DNA of 64,000 nucleotides from Erwinia tasmaniensis Et1/99 (GTDB lineage Bacteria; Pseudomonadota; Gammaproteobacteria; Enterobacterales; Enterobacteriaceae): NCBI RefSeq assembly GCF_000026185.1, contig NC_010694.1, positions 2,914,001 to 2,978,000 of the forward strand, read 5' to 3'. Shown piece by piece: positions 9,383 to 17,837 of this stretch (position 1 is its first letter; each line of letters starts with the position of its first letter). The notes under the pieces were generated by a model. It saw only the letters and a program-made list of their open reading frames with translations, ran no database searches and was not told where the DNA came from. The position numbers and the translations under genes were made by a program.

Positions 9383-10222
9383 TCAGCGTTGTTCCAGCTC
9401 GTCCAGCTGGCCGTAAAGATCGGCGATACGATGAATGCGCTGCCGCCCGTCGCTGAGCAGATGATGCAGTAACGCATTGGCTAACAGGTTAGTCAGGCTG
9501 TTAGCGGCGGCATAGCTGTCAAAGGCGGATACGCTGTCGAGCGGCGCACACAGCTGCCAGCGCGCGAGGGCAATCACCGCCCGCGCCTGCGGCTCGCACA
9601 GCGCCAGCGTAGGAATGCCCTGCTGTTGCAGCTGTTGCAGCAGCGGGCGGATAATACGCGGACGGCGGCGGAAGGCCATCACCACCACCATGTCCTCCGG
9701 CGTCAGATCCACCAGCTCTTCAGACAGCGTTTGCCCCGGCTGTGGTAGCACCTGCACCTGCTGGCGCGCCTGTAACAGCTGCTGCCGCAGATGGAGTGCC
9801 ACCGGATAGGCATTGCGCATGCCAATGATAAATATGCGTTTGCTGTCTGCCAACGCCTGCACCACCTCAGCAAACTGAGCGCTGTCCAGCCCGTTCACCC
9901 ACTGCGTGAGGTTAGCCATCTCCTGCTTATAGTGACGCGCCAGCAGGGTATTGCCCTGTACCGCATCGCGGTTATCGGTCAGGGGCATGCCGCTCTGGCG
10001 TAGAGTCCGCAACTCGTCACGCATATCCTTATATTTTTCATAGCCTAAGCGTTTAAACAGGCGGCTGACCGTTGCTTTAGAAACCCCGCTCAGACGTGCC
10101 AGCTCGGCGCTGTTGTAGCCGATCAAATCGTCAAAATGGTCGAAGGCAAAATCGGCAACGCGCTGCTCCTGTGGCGAAAGCTGTGGGTAATGGCTGCGCA
10201 GGCGTTCATCAAGCTGCTTCAT
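9383..10222 (-). CDS. MurR/RpiR-family transcriptional regulator
   Basis: A 279-residue regulator with an N-terminal RpiR helix-turn-helix (SAELARLSGVSKATVSRLFKRLGY, about residues 38-62) and a C-terminal SIS domain (IFIIGMRNAYPVALHLRQQLLQ, about residues 131-155) that normally binds a phosphosugar or small acid. It is encoded just upstream of, and in the same direction as, the ABC/hpx operon, separated by 259 bases that hold the NtrC-like sites and sigma-54 promoter. A role as local regulator of the ureide operon is likely but unproven. Confidence 0.88.
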   Translation of the reverse strand: MKQLDERLRSHYPQLSPQEQRVADFAFDHFDDLIGYNSAELARLSGVSKATVSRLFKRLGYEKYKDMRDELRTLRQSGMPLTDNRDAVQGNTLLARHYKQEMANLTQWVNGLDSAQFAEVVQALADSKRIFIIGMRNAYPVALHLRQQLLQARQQVQVLPQPGQTLSEELVDLTPEDMVVVMAFRRRPRIIRPLLQQLQQQGIPTLALCEPQARAVIALARWQLCAPLDSVSAFDSYAAANSLTNLLANALLHHLLSDGRQRIHRIADLYGQLDELEQR

Positions 10223-10422
10223 CAGGTTTGTCCTGTAACGTTTGTTTCATCATAGCGATGATATACAAATTATGTGCCTGCCTGTATCGGGGAGTTTGGA
10301 AAACGTAAATTTTGTCCGCTAAGACCGTTTTGGGGGGCGATGTGCCAATGACAGCAGCTGAATACTGCCTTCTTTTTTATCGTTTTTTGATACAAAAAAA
10401 AATACTTTTATCTAAACTTGCC

Positions 10423-10447
10423 CCCCTCAACAAGGGGAATTGAAATG
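10423..10447 (+). promoter_or_regulatory. Shine-Dalgarno site inside a small hairpin
   Basis: CCCCT (10423-10427), loop CAACA, AGGGG (10433-10437): the strong ribosome-binding sequence AGGGG, seven bases before the ATG at 10445, forms one arm of a 5-bp GC-rich hairpin. It decides the start of the orphan gene and could damp its translation. Confidence 0.5.
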
Positions 10448-11527
10448 CAAGTAAATTTTATTAATAAAGACATTATTAACATTCACCTCAAAAGTCTCAC
10501 AAGGGGTAATATTTCAAGTAAAACATTCCATAGTATTCTCGATAAAATAAAAAACGTCGATAACATACCGAAGTCTTTTGAAAAAGTTCTGAGCAAAAAA
10601 GCGGAGAAACATCATGAGTTAAAGTCGAAAATTTCATACGCCTACCATAATAGAGCCGATAGCATATACAGCGCCGGGATCGAAAAACAGAATGAAATAT
10701 TAAAAAAAGAAACAACTAACACAGATGATTCCGAAGAAAAGTTGTATAAACTTTCAAAAGAAATGTTTAGTCATAGCTCACTTGATTTCAGGAAAAAGGT
10801 TTTATTTATGTTTGAACGGGGTTTTGACCATTCAACTCCGAATAAAACAAAAGAATTTTTATGTCATGCCAGGAGCGAGTTGTCATCAGCGAAGCGAATG
10901 CTCTCCAACAATACATGTGAGCAAAATGGATACAGTCCTAAAAAAATGACGGCCATAATCGAAAGACTCACGCAGAAGGTGTTCGTTCTTGAGAAGAAAT
11001 ATTTAGAAGATAAATACACTTTAACTAAAACCATCATCTCTGCGGCCGAGGCGAATCCACATCTGTTATCAACTAAAATGGGATCCTGCATGACAAAAAT
11101 AGAAGATGAGATTAACAAGTATCTGGCAACGCCTCACATCAGTAAACAGGTGGAGAATAACATAGAAAAACTGACAAAACTAAAAAGTGAAAACCAGCAA
11201 CAAATGGAGGAAATTGATGGCTTAATTTTATTAAATGCCGCAAACGCTGTTGTTCGGGATACAAACTCAGTGCTAAAAGAAGTCTATCATCATAATGATA
11301 AATTGAATGAGGAAATAAATAAGAAAATGAATGATAAAATAGAACATATAATGAAATCAGAGAATAAAAGAAGGGAGGAGATAGCCGAAAAAATATCAAG
11401 TCATCCTGAAGTCAGCAATGGAAATACAGCAGTCGACAATGAGGTTATTAAATTGCCAGATGTACCGACGCATAAACCGATTTCAACCCGCGGCAACCGG
11501 GTAAAGTTTAAACCTGTTGAGGGATAG
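10445..11527 (+). CDS. AT-rich orphan, Lys/Glu/Asn-rich predicted coiled-coil protein
   Basis: I do not recognise this 360-residue protein. The ATG at 10445 is preferred over the TTG at 10418 because AGGGG precedes it at good spacing. It has no signal peptide and no membrane segment. The sequence is rich in Lys, Glu, Asn and Ser, with heptad-like helices around residues 190-335 (KLTKLKSENQQQMEEIDG and LNEEINKKMNDKIEH), and a short basic, proline-containing tail ending KFKPVEG. Base composition is visibly far more AT-rich than the flanking hpx genes, so recent transfer is likely. There is no hrp box upstream in the 200 bases examined. A secreted effector or toxin-like role is possible, but nothing in the sequence demonstrates one. 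Confidence 0.75.
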   Translation: MQVNFINKDIINIHLKSLTRGNISSKTFHSILDKIKNVDNIPKSFEKVLSKKAEKHHELKSKISYAYHNRADSIYSAGIEKQNEILKKETTNTDDSEEKLYKLSKEMFSHSSLDFRKKVLFMFERGFDHSTPNKTKEFLCHARSELSSAKRMLSNNTCEQNGYSPKKMTAIIERLTQKVFVLEKKYLEDKYTLTKTIISAAEANPHLLSTKMGSCMTKIEDEINKYLATPHISKQVENNIEKLTKLKSENQQQMEEIDGLILLNAANAVVRDTNSVLKEVYHHNDKLNEEINKKMNDKIEHIMKSENKRREEIAEKISSHPEVSNGNTAVDNEVIKLPDVPTHKPISTRGNRVKFKPVEG

Positions 11528-11673
11528 GGACTTACCAGAGCGGTTTTCTTGCAGGCAGCTACCTATATAGCGATGAAAACAGCCCCTATACCTGCTTGTC
11601 ACTCAACGCTTTTTTATCAAAACGGCAATGAGCTCACCTGTTTATGCCGGTAATGCCCCATCGTACGACAAAC

Positions 11674-11689
11674 TGGAACAACTCTTGCT
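11674..11689 (+). promoter_or_regulatory. sigma-54-like promoter of hpxWXYZ
   Basis: TGGAAC-AACTC-TTGCT matches TGGCAC-N5-TTGCW with one mismatch in the -24 element and correct GG-to-GC spacing. It lies 40 bases before the hpxW ATG at 11729 and points to it. No clear NtrC dyad was found in 11528-11673. Confidence 0.68.
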
Positions 11690-11728
11690 TGAATAAGCCA
11701 ATCAGTTATCCGATTGACGAGTAATGGC

Positions 11729-13315
11729 ATGAATCAAAGCAATATGGCTCCGCTGGGGATGGCCGTCACGCCCCACCACCTTGCCAGCGAAACGGCGCTG
11801 GGGATTTTACGTGAAGGCGGCAACGCCATTGAAGCGATGGTCGCCGCTGCGGCCAGCATCGCCGTGGTCTATCCGCATATGAACGGGCTGGGCGGGGATG
11901 GCTTCTGGCTGATTGTGCCGCCGGGTGCCGATCCCATCGCCATTGATGCCAGCGGCGCGGCGGGCTCCCTGGCTACCCCCGCATTCTACCGGGGCAGTAA
12001 AACCATTCCCCACCGCGGCCCACGGGCGGCGCTGACCGTACCCGGCACGGTGAGCGGCTGGTCGCTGGCGCTGGAGATTTCCCGCGAGCTGGGCGGCCCA
12101 CGGCAACCGCTGCCGCGCCTGCTGGCCGATGCTATCCGCTATGCCGCCGACGGTATTCCGGTCACCGCATCCCAGTCCGCCGCCACCGCCAGCAAATACG
12201 CCGAGCTGTGCCAACAGCCCGGTTTTGCCGCCACCTTTCTTCCGCATGGCGGCGTTCCCTCTCCCGGTAGCCGCTTCATCCAGCCCGAACTGGCCAGCAC
12301 CTTGATCCATCTGGCGGAAGCCGGGCTGGAGAGCTTCTATCGAGGCCCGCTGGCACACAGGCTGGCGGATGAACTATCCCGGCTTGGCATGCCGATAACC
12401 CTGCAAGACCTCAACGCACAGCGGGCGAAACGCGTTAAGCCGCTGCACGTTCGCCATCAGCACGGTGATATTTACAATATGCCCCCGCCGACCCAGGGCC
12501 TGGTGTCGCTGGCTATACTCGGCATTACCGATCGGCTGGATATGGCCGAGGCCGATGAGGCGCAAACCATTCATCGCATCGTCGAGGCCACCAAGCTGGC
12601 GTTTGGTCTGCGCGACCGCTACATCACCGATCCGCGCCATATGCGCGCAGAGATGCAGGATCTGCTCGATGACGAGAGTTTAGCCCGGCTGGCATCCCAG
12701 ATTAACGTCGAACAGGCCGCCCCGTGGGGCAGCGGCAAGGGGCCGGGCGATACGGTCTGGATGGGGGTGATGGACAGCAGCGGACTGGCGGTTTCCTTTA
12801 TTCAGAGCATCTATCATGAGTTCGGCAGCGGCGTAGTGGTTCCCGGCAGCGGGATCACCTGGCAAAATCGCGGCGCGGCGTTCAGCCTCGACCCTGACAG
12901 CCTGTTAGCGCTGGCTCCGGGCAAACAGCCTTTCCACACGCTCAATCCGGCGGCGGCACGTCTCAACGATGGCCGCACCATGGTGTACGGTTCGATGGGG
13001 GGCGACGGTCAGCCGCAAACCCAGGCCGCGCTGTTTACCCGTCACGTTGTGCAGGGCATGCCGTTGCAGCAGGCGGTTAGCGCCCCGCGCTGGCTGCTGG
13101 GGCGTACCTGGGGACAGTCCTCGGACTCACTGAAGCTGGAAGGCCGTTTTTCACCCCAAACCGTCGCCGCGCTGCGGGCGCTGGGGCACGAAACGGAGAT
13201 ACTGCCCGACTTCAGCGAGGCGGTTGGCCATGCCGGTGCCATCGTTCGCCATAACAACGGCATGCTCGAAGGCGCTTTCGATCCGCGCAGCAACGGCAGC
13301 GCGGCCGGTTTTTAA
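11729..13315 (+). CDS. hpxW: oxamate amidohydrolase HpxW (gamma-glutamyltransferase-like Ntn hydrolase)
   Basis: A 528-residue Ntn-hydrolase related to gamma-glutamyltranspeptidase. The ATG at 11729 is preferred over the in-frame TTG at 11714. Conserved GGT features include GGNAIEAMVAAAASIAVVYPHMNGLGGDGF near the N-terminus and the autoprocessing threonine (about residue 342) in GDTVWMGVMD, followed by the distal GSMGGDGQPQTQ block. There is no signal peptide, unlike periplasmic GGT, which fits the cytoplasmic HpxW of Klebsiella that converts oxamate to oxalate and ammonia. It leads a plus-strand operon with hpxX, hpxY and hpxZ. Confidence 0.88.
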   Translation: MNQSNMAPLGMAVTPHHLASETALGILREGGNAIEAMVAAAASIAVVYPHMNGLGGDGFWLIVPPGADPIAIDASGAAGSLATPAFYRGSKTIPHRGPRAALTVPGTVSGWSLALEISRELGGPRQPLPRLLADAIRYAADGIPVTASQSAATASKYAELCQQPGFAATFLPHGGVPSPGSRFIQPELASTLIHLAEAGLESFYRGPLAHRLADELSRLGMPITLQDLNAQRAKRVKPLHVRHQHGDIYNMPPPTQGLVSLAILGITDRLDMAEADEAQTIHRIVEATKLAFGLRDRYITDPRHMRAEMQDLLDDESLARLASQINVEQAAPWGSGKGPGDTVWMGVMDSSGLAVSFIQSIYHEFGSGVVVPGSGITWQNRGAAFSLDPDSLLALAPGKQPFHTLNPAAARLNDGRTMVYGSMGGDGQPQTQAALFTRHVVQGMPLQQAVSAPRWLLGRTWGQSSDSLKLEGRFSPQTVAALRALGHETEILPDFSEAVGHAGAIVRHNNGMLEGAFDPRSNGSAAGF

Positions 13316-13324
13316 CGGGAGAAG

Positions 13325-13516
13325 ATGATGAAACAAACGAAACCCGACTGGGCAGTGTATGTGGCACAGATGGAGCAGATCCTGGCGCTGGAACTGGATG
13401 ACACGCGCCGCGCCGAACTGCTGATCCAGTTTAGCCGTATTGCCGCGATGGCCGGGCCGCTGATGGCGTTCCCGCTGGACGCCAGGCTGGAAGTGGCGGG
13501 AGTGTATAAAGCATGA
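13325..13516 (+). CDS. hpxX: HpxX, AtzG-like small subunit (DUF4089)
   Basis: A 63-residue protein of the DUF4089/AtzG family, distant relatives of GatC. The core IQFSRIAAMAGPLMAFPLDARLEVAGVY is typical. Such proteins act as small stabilising subunits of AtzE-type amidases, and here the stop overlaps the hpxY start by 4 bases (ATGA), consistent with a complex. A GGGAGAAG ribosome site precedes the two adjacent ATG codons at 13325 and 13328; either could be used. Confidence 0.85.
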   Translation: MMKQTKPDWAVYVAQMEQILALELDDTRRAELLIQFSRIAAMAGPLMAFPLDARLEVAGVYKA

Positions 13517-14910
13517 ATCTGGCATCATTATCGATTAGCGAGCTAAAACGCGCGCTGGCGGCGGGCGAACTGAGCGCACGCGAAATAGCAAGTCAGACGC
13601 TGGCCGCCATTGAGCAGGCTAACCCACGGCTTAACGCCTGGACCGGGATCACTGAAGATCGCATGCTGCGCGAGGCCGATCGCCTGGATGAGCGTCAACG
13701 TCAAGGCCAGCCGTTACCGGCGCTGGCGGCGGTGCCCTACGCGGTGAAAAATCTGTTTGATGTCGCCGGGCATAGCACCCTGGCGGGGGCCAGCCTGTTC
13801 AGCGATCGTCCGGCGGCGGCGCATGATGCCTGGGCAATAGATAAGCTGGCCGCCAGCGGTGGCCTGCTGTCCGGCATGCTGAATATGGATGCCTACGCCT
13901 ACGGTTTTACCACCGAAAACAGTCATTATGGCGCCACGCGCAACCCGCACGATACGGCACGTATTGCCGGTGGATCATCCGGCGGTTCGGCCGCCGCCGT
14001 TGCCGCCGGGCTGGTGCATTTCTCCCTCGGATCGGATACCAACGGCTCGATCCGCGTGCCGGCCTCGCTGTGCGGCATCTTCGGCCTGAAGCCGACCTTT
14101 GGCCGCCTGTCGCGCTCCGGCACCCATCCGTTTGTCGCCAGCCTTGACCATATCGGCCCGTTTGCCCGCCGCGTTAGCGATCTTGCTCAGGTTTATGATG
14201 TGTTGCAGGGGCGCGATGCCAGCGACAGCTTCCAGGCCGATAAGGCGGTGCAGCCGGTCACGCCGCTGCTGGATGCCGGGCTGGAAGGATTACGCTGCGG
14301 GGTGCTCGGCGGCTGGTTTCAGCAGTGGTGCGATGACGATGCCCGCGCGGCGGTGGCCAGCGCGGCACGGGCGCTGGACGCCTGCGAAGAGATCGTGCTG
14401 CCGCAGGCGGAGCTGGCACGATCCGCCGCGTTTATTATCACCGCGTCAGAAGGCGGCAACCACTATCTGCCCGAACTGCGTCACGCGGCGGAACGCTTTG
14501 AGCCGCTGTCACGTGAGCGCCTGCTGGCCGGAGCGATGATCCCCGCCGCCTGGTACGTGCAGGCACAGCGCTTCCGCCGCCATTTCCAGCAGCAGGTGCT
14601 GCCTTTATTTAAGGATGTGGATGTGCTGATCGCCCCGGCCACCCCCACCAGCGCCACGCTGATTGGCCAGGAAACTATGCGCATTAACGGCTGCGACCTG
14701 CCGGTACGCGCCAGCATGGGTATGCTGACGCAGCCCATCTCCTTCCTTGGCCTGCCGGTCACTACCGTGCCGCTGCGCACCGCAAGTGGTATGCCCATCG
14801 GTTTACAGCTGATCGCCGCGCCGTTTAAAGAAGAAGCCTGTCTTCGCGTGGCGGGCGTACTGGAGCAGCTGGGTATTGCCCAGGCCTTGCCGGTAAACAG
14901 GGGAGAATAA
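13513..14910 (+). CDS. hpxY: HpxY, AtzE-family amidase
   Basis: A 465-residue amidase-signature enzyme. The Ser-cisSer-Lys triad is visible: Lys79 in PYAVKNLFD, Ser155 in the GGSSGGS stretch, and nucleophile Ser179 in GSDTNGSIRVPAS. It belongs with AtzE-type hydrolases acting on carboxylated ureas and partners the DUF4089 protein HpxX encoded just before it. In the context of oxamate hydrolysis by HpxW, it may hydrolyse a ureido acid such as oxalurate, but the substrate is an inference. An aspartyl/glutamyl-tRNA amidotransferase role is unlikely because there is no GatB partner. Confidence 0.88.
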   Translation: MNLASLSISELKRALAAGELSAREIASQTLAAIEQANPRLNAWTGITEDRMLREADRLDERQRQGQPLPALAAVPYAVKNLFDVAGHSTLAGASLFSDRPAAAHDAWAIDKLAASGGLLSGMLNMDAYAYGFTTENSHYGATRNPHDTARIAGGSSGGSAAAVAAGLVHFSLGSDTNGSIRVPASLCGIFGLKPTFGRLSRSGTHPFVASLDHIGPFARRVSDLAQVYDVLQGRDASDSFQADKAVQPVTPLLDAGLEGLRCGVLGGWFQQWCDDDARAAVASAARALDACEEIVLPQAELARSAAFIITASEGGNHYLPELRHAAERFEPLSRERLLAGAMIPAAWYVQAQRFRRHFQQQVLPLFKDVDVLIAPATPTSATLIGQETMRINGCDLPVRASMGMLTQPISFLGLPVTTVPLRTASGMPIGLQLIAAPFKEEACLRVAGVLEQLGIAQALPVNRGE

Positions 14911-14913
14911 AAG

Positions 14914-15297
14914 ATGAAAAATGAAGCCATTAACCAGCCGGCGACCGTGGCCGAGGTCACAGCGGCGTTTTATCGCTATGAACAGGCGCTGGTCAGTAAC
15001 GATATTGCCGTTCTGGATGAACTGTTCTGGCACGATGAGCGTACCGTGCGCCTCGGGGCCGGAGAAAATCTGTACGGCATTGAGGCAATACGCGCCTTTC
15101 GTGCCGCCCGCCCGTCAGCCGGGTTAAACCGCCGTTTACAGAATACGGTCATCACCACCTTCGGCGATGATTTCGCCGTCTGTAGCACCGAGTTTACCCG
15201 TGTGGGTAGCGAGAAGATCGGCCGCCAGCAGCAGACCTGGGTCAAACTGCCCGTCGGCTGGCGCATTGTCGCGGCACAGGTGAGCTTGATGGGGTGA
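14914..15297 (+). CDS. hpxZ: HpxZ, AtzH-like protein (DUF3225/SnoaL-like fold)
   Basis: A 127-residue protein of the AtzH/DUF3225 family with an NTF2/SnoaL-like fold. Conserved stretches are VTAAFYRYEQALVSNDIAVLDELFW, RLGAGENLYGIEAIRAFRAAR and TWVKLPVGWRIVAAQVSLMG. AtzH-type proteins are linked to removal of an amino group from dicarboxyurea-type intermediates. It begins 3 bases after hpxY and ends the hpxWXYZ operon before a strong hairpin. The exact reaction here is unknown. Confidence 0.85.
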   Translation: MKNEAINQPATVAEVTAAFYRYEQALVSNDIAVLDELFWHDERTVRLGAGENLYGIEAIRAFRAARPSAGLNRRLQNTVITTFGDDFAVCSTEFTRVGSEKIGRQQQTWVKLPVGWRIVAAQVSLMG

Positions 15298-15315
15298 GGT
15301 TGCGGCGGGCAAAAA

Positions 15316-15358
15316 CGCCCGGATGTCGCACTTTTCGTTACAGGGCGACATCCGGGCG
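15316..15358. terminator. 14-bp inverted repeat between hpxZ and mrr-like gene
   Basis: The arms CGCCCGGATGTCGC (15316-15329) and its perfect complement (15345-15358) flank a 15-base loop between two convergent genes. It likely terminates both, although no long T-run follows on either strand. Confidence 0.6.
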
Positions 15359-15368
15359 GCAAAGAAAC

Positions 15369-16376
15369 TTATGCGGGTAAATAGGTTCGTTTTAGCGGAA
15401 CCAGTAGTTTAGTTTCGATATCGACCAGTTCATAGTTTTCCAGTAGAGCACGTACCAGGTCGTCCAGCGTCCACAGCGTTAGCGGGATCGTTGAACGATC
15501 GGCTTCATAGCGCGCATCTTTGGAAAAACCGCCGGTGCTGACATACAGCCCGCGATCGTCTTTATGGCGGCCGCCAATAAAGCTGCGGATCTGATGACTG
15601 CTCATTTGCTCACGGCGGTGTTTGACTTCAACAATAATTCGGGGATTTTCAAAACCGAATCCATCCGGGGAAGCGATGATATCCTTGCCGCGATCGGCTC
15701 CTGCGGGTGAAACCTGGGTTTTGTAGCCCATGCTGCGTAAAACGCCCGCGACCAGGTGCTGCATTTCATCCCAGTCCAGGCGATTGATACGATCCTTAAT
15801 TCCTTCAAAAGCGACCATTTCCATATCGCGTAACGGATCGGAAATAACCTCTTCATCATCAATCACTTCAGGGGGCTGTGGGGGAATAACCGCCGCGGCC
15901 CGATCGCCATATAACAGTTCTTTTACGGCATATTCAGGCAGCTGGAAGACCGTTAGCGTAGAACCAAGCGGGTTTTTCGTCGCGGTGCTTAAGTCGTCGC
16001 GATTGATCTCTTCAGTATTCCACTTTACCCGGCGGGTCATGCTCATTCCCCGTTCAAGCCACTCCGAGTGATACTCAAAATCTGAAATGACCTGACCTGA
16101 CAGATAGGTACGGTTGGCTGGCGAATAGGTGATAACCCAGTCGCCCTGGCGGATTTCATTGATAAAGCGCCAGATTTGCGATCTGCCGGAACGCGCCGTA
16201 CCCAGTTTAACCTGCGGTTCATGCTCGAGGTAAATGGCCAGCAGCCGATCGCGGGAAAGTCCGGGTTTGACGTAAGGGGCAAGCGGTGACCAGCCAATGG
16301 CGACAACGCTTTCGTCACGAAAATGATCATAGAGCCTGCCTGCATCACCACGAACCATCCACATTTTGCTTTCCAT
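15369..16376 (-). CDS. Mrr-like restriction endonuclease (type IV defence)
   Basis: A 335-residue two-part protein. Residues about 1-150 form an uncharacterised N-terminal module (MWMVRGDAGRLYDHF... GDWVITYSPANRTYL) of the kind often placed in front of nuclease domains. Residues about 195-320 form an Mrr_cat PD-(D/E)xK nuclease: LDWDEMQHLVAGVLRSMGY, then GADRGKDI with the metal-binding Asp, the VEVKHR core (ExK), and a following QIRSFIGG helix. Mrr enzymes cut foreign modified DNA. No methylase or partner is linked apart from the broken fragment at 16556, so this is likely a stand-alone modification-dependent nuclease. Target modification is unknown. Confidence 0.85.
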   Translation of the reverse strand: MESKMWMVRGDAGRLYDHFRDESVVAIGWSPLAPYVKPGLSRDRLLAIYLEHEPQVKLGTARSGRSQIWRFINEIRQGDWVITYSPANRTYLSGQVISDFEYHSEWLERGMSMTRRVKWNTEEINRDDLSTATKNPLGSTLTVFQLPEYAVKELLYGDRAAAVIPPQPPEVIDDEEVISDPLRDMEMVAFEGIKDRINRLDWDEMQHLVAGVLRSMGYKTQVSPAGADRGKDIIASPDGFGFENPRIIVEVKHRREQMSSHQIRSFIGGRHKDDRGLYVSTGGFSKDARYEADRSTIPLTLWTLDDLVRALLENYELVDIETKLLVPLKRTYLPA

Positions 16377-16555
16377 AGGTTCCTTATCCCATTAATTATA
16401 ATGATGTATTTAGGTGATTTTCCGTTAGCCCTACTGTATCAATTCTTGCCCGGATACGATGAACTTATCCCGGATAACCAGCAGGCTGCGGCCTGAAAAA
16501 AACCGCTTTTAAGGTATCATGTTACGCAAGTTTAACCGAGGGACAAGATACCGCT

Positions 16556-16792
16556 ATGCCATTTCTGGATTGGGTCAATAGAAATCAGGCTAAAGCCGTC
16601 AGTACAGCCGTGCCTTACCCTCTGCTGCAAAAAGAGGCCGGATTGGGTACGCCGTCCAAAGACAATATGATAATACAAGGGGATAACCTGCTGGCGCTGT
16701 ATGCGGGCCAGGTGAAATGTATTTTTGTCGATCCGCCTTGCAATATCCAGTCCGCTCTTAAGCACTATGATGGCAGTACGCAGATCCATTAA
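16556..16792 (+). pseudogene. N-terminal remnant of a type III restriction-modification DNA methyltransferase (Mod)
   Basis: A 78-codon frame starts MPFLDWVNRNQAKAVSTAVPY and runs through IIQGDNL to VKCIFVDPPCN, matching the first part of site-specific adenine DNA methyltransferases. Intact proteins have about 10 more residues between GDNL and YAGQVK and the catalytic motif DPPYN; here the tyrosine is replaced by cysteine (DPPCN) and the frame stops shortly after. The rest of mod and the partner res are absent. This is a dead fragment next to the Mrr-like gene, a scar of a former defence locus. Confidence 0.82.
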
Positions 16793-16800
16793 TCACGCAT

Positions 16801-16829
16801 TGCCTGCTGACGATCCGGCAGGCACTTTT
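16801..16829 (+). terminator. terminator-like hairpin
   Basis: TGCCTGC (16801-16807) pairs with GCAGGCA (16818-16824), followed by a short T-rich run. It sits between the methyltransferase remnant and the convergent hpxB. Confidence 0.6.
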
Positions 16830-16837
16830 ACTCATGA

Positions 16838-17794
16838 TCACACTTCAGGCGGATGCGTTTCCATCCAGTGCTCGGCAATCTGCTGACGGGTACAGATCCA
16901 GACCCGATCGTGCTTCTGGATATGATCGAGGAAACGCTGCAACGCGCGGAAACGCCCTGGACGCCCCAGCAGGCGGCAGTGCATCCCTATTGATAACATC
17001 TTCGGCGCATGTTCCCCTTCCTCATACAGCACGTCAAAACTGTCCTTCAGATAGGTATAAAACTGCTCGGCGGTATTGAATCCCTGCGCCGTGGCAAAGC
17101 GCATATCGTTGGTTTCCAGGGTGTAGGGGATAATCAAATGCGGCTTAACCGTGCCGTCCTGACAGGTGACCCGCGTCCAGAACGGCAGGTCGTCGCCGTA
17201 GTAGTCGCTGTCATAGGTTAAGCCGCCCTGTTCCACCACCAGCCGTCGGGTATTGGGGCTGTCGCGCCCGGTGTACCAGCCGGTCGGCGTTTTGCCAAAC
17301 AGATCGGTCAGGGTATCCAGCGCCAGCTGCATATGCTGGCGTTCGGTTTTCGCATCCAGCCCCTGATAGTGGATCCAGCGCCAGCCGTGGCTGACCACAT
17401 CGTAATCCGCTTCTTTGATCGCCGCGACAATCTCCGGGTGACGCGCCAGCGCCATCGCCACGCCAAACACCGTGAGCGGCAGACCGCGCCGCTGAAATTC
17501 ATTGTGGATGCGCCAGAAACCGGCGCGCGAGCCGTATTCATACAGCGACTCCATCGACATATGCCGCTCAGGGTAGCTGGCCGCGCCGATGATATCTGAG
17601 AGGAACTGCTCACTGCCGGCATCGCCGTGCAGCACGCTGTTCTCTGCGCCCTCTTCATAATTCAGAACAAACTGGACCGCAATTTTTGCCTTAGCGGGCC
17701 AGGCGGCGTGCGGCGGTTCATTCGCGTAGCCGCGCAGATCGCGCGGGTAGTTTTTATTGAAGCTGTACTCTTTTTTTTCCGGGGAACTACTCAT
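16838..17794 (-). CDS. hpxB: allantoinase HpxB (PuuE, polysaccharide deacetylase fold)
   Basis: A 318-residue metal-independent-type allantoinase of the PuuE family, which uses a polysaccharide-deacetylase fold. Diagnostic blocks are YPRDLRGYANEPPHAAWP near the N-terminus, NYEEGAENSVLHGD, VVSHGWRWIHYQ, GWYTGRDSPNTRRL and SIGMHCRLLGRPGRF. It hydrolyses allantoin to allantoate in the cytoplasm. It is the last gene of hpxSAB, 43 bases after hpxA, the same order as in Klebsiella. Confidence 0.93.
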   Translation of the reverse strand: MSSSPEKKEYSFNKNYPRDLRGYANEPPHAAWPAKAKIAVQFVLNYEEGAENSVLHGDAGSEQFLSDIIGAASYPERHMSMESLYEYGSRAGFWRIHNEFQRRGLPLTVFGVAMALARHPEIVAAIKEADYDVVSHGWRWIHYQGLDAKTERQHMQLALDTLTDLFGKTPTGWYTGRDSPNTRRLVVEQGGLTYDSDYYGDDLPFWTRVTCQDGTVKPHLIIPYTLETNDMRFATAQGFNTAEQFYTYLKDSFDVLYEEGEHAPKMLSIGMHCRLLGRPGRFRALQRFLDHIQKHDRVWICTRQQIAEHWMETHPPEV

Positions 17795-17837
17795 AATAAC
17801 GGTCCTTAGCGGCGGAAAAGCAAACGGGTACGAACTT

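Noticed and set aside
10261..10444. Search for an hrp box ahead of the orphan gene
   Set aside because: No GGAACC-N15/16-CCACNNA element was found, so a HrpL-controlled effector is not supported.
11581..11695. In-frame stretch ending SYDKLEQLLLE upstream of hpxW, looking like a gene tail
   Set aside because: No start, no ribosome site, and its last bases coincide with the sigma-54-like promoter, which explains the sequence better.
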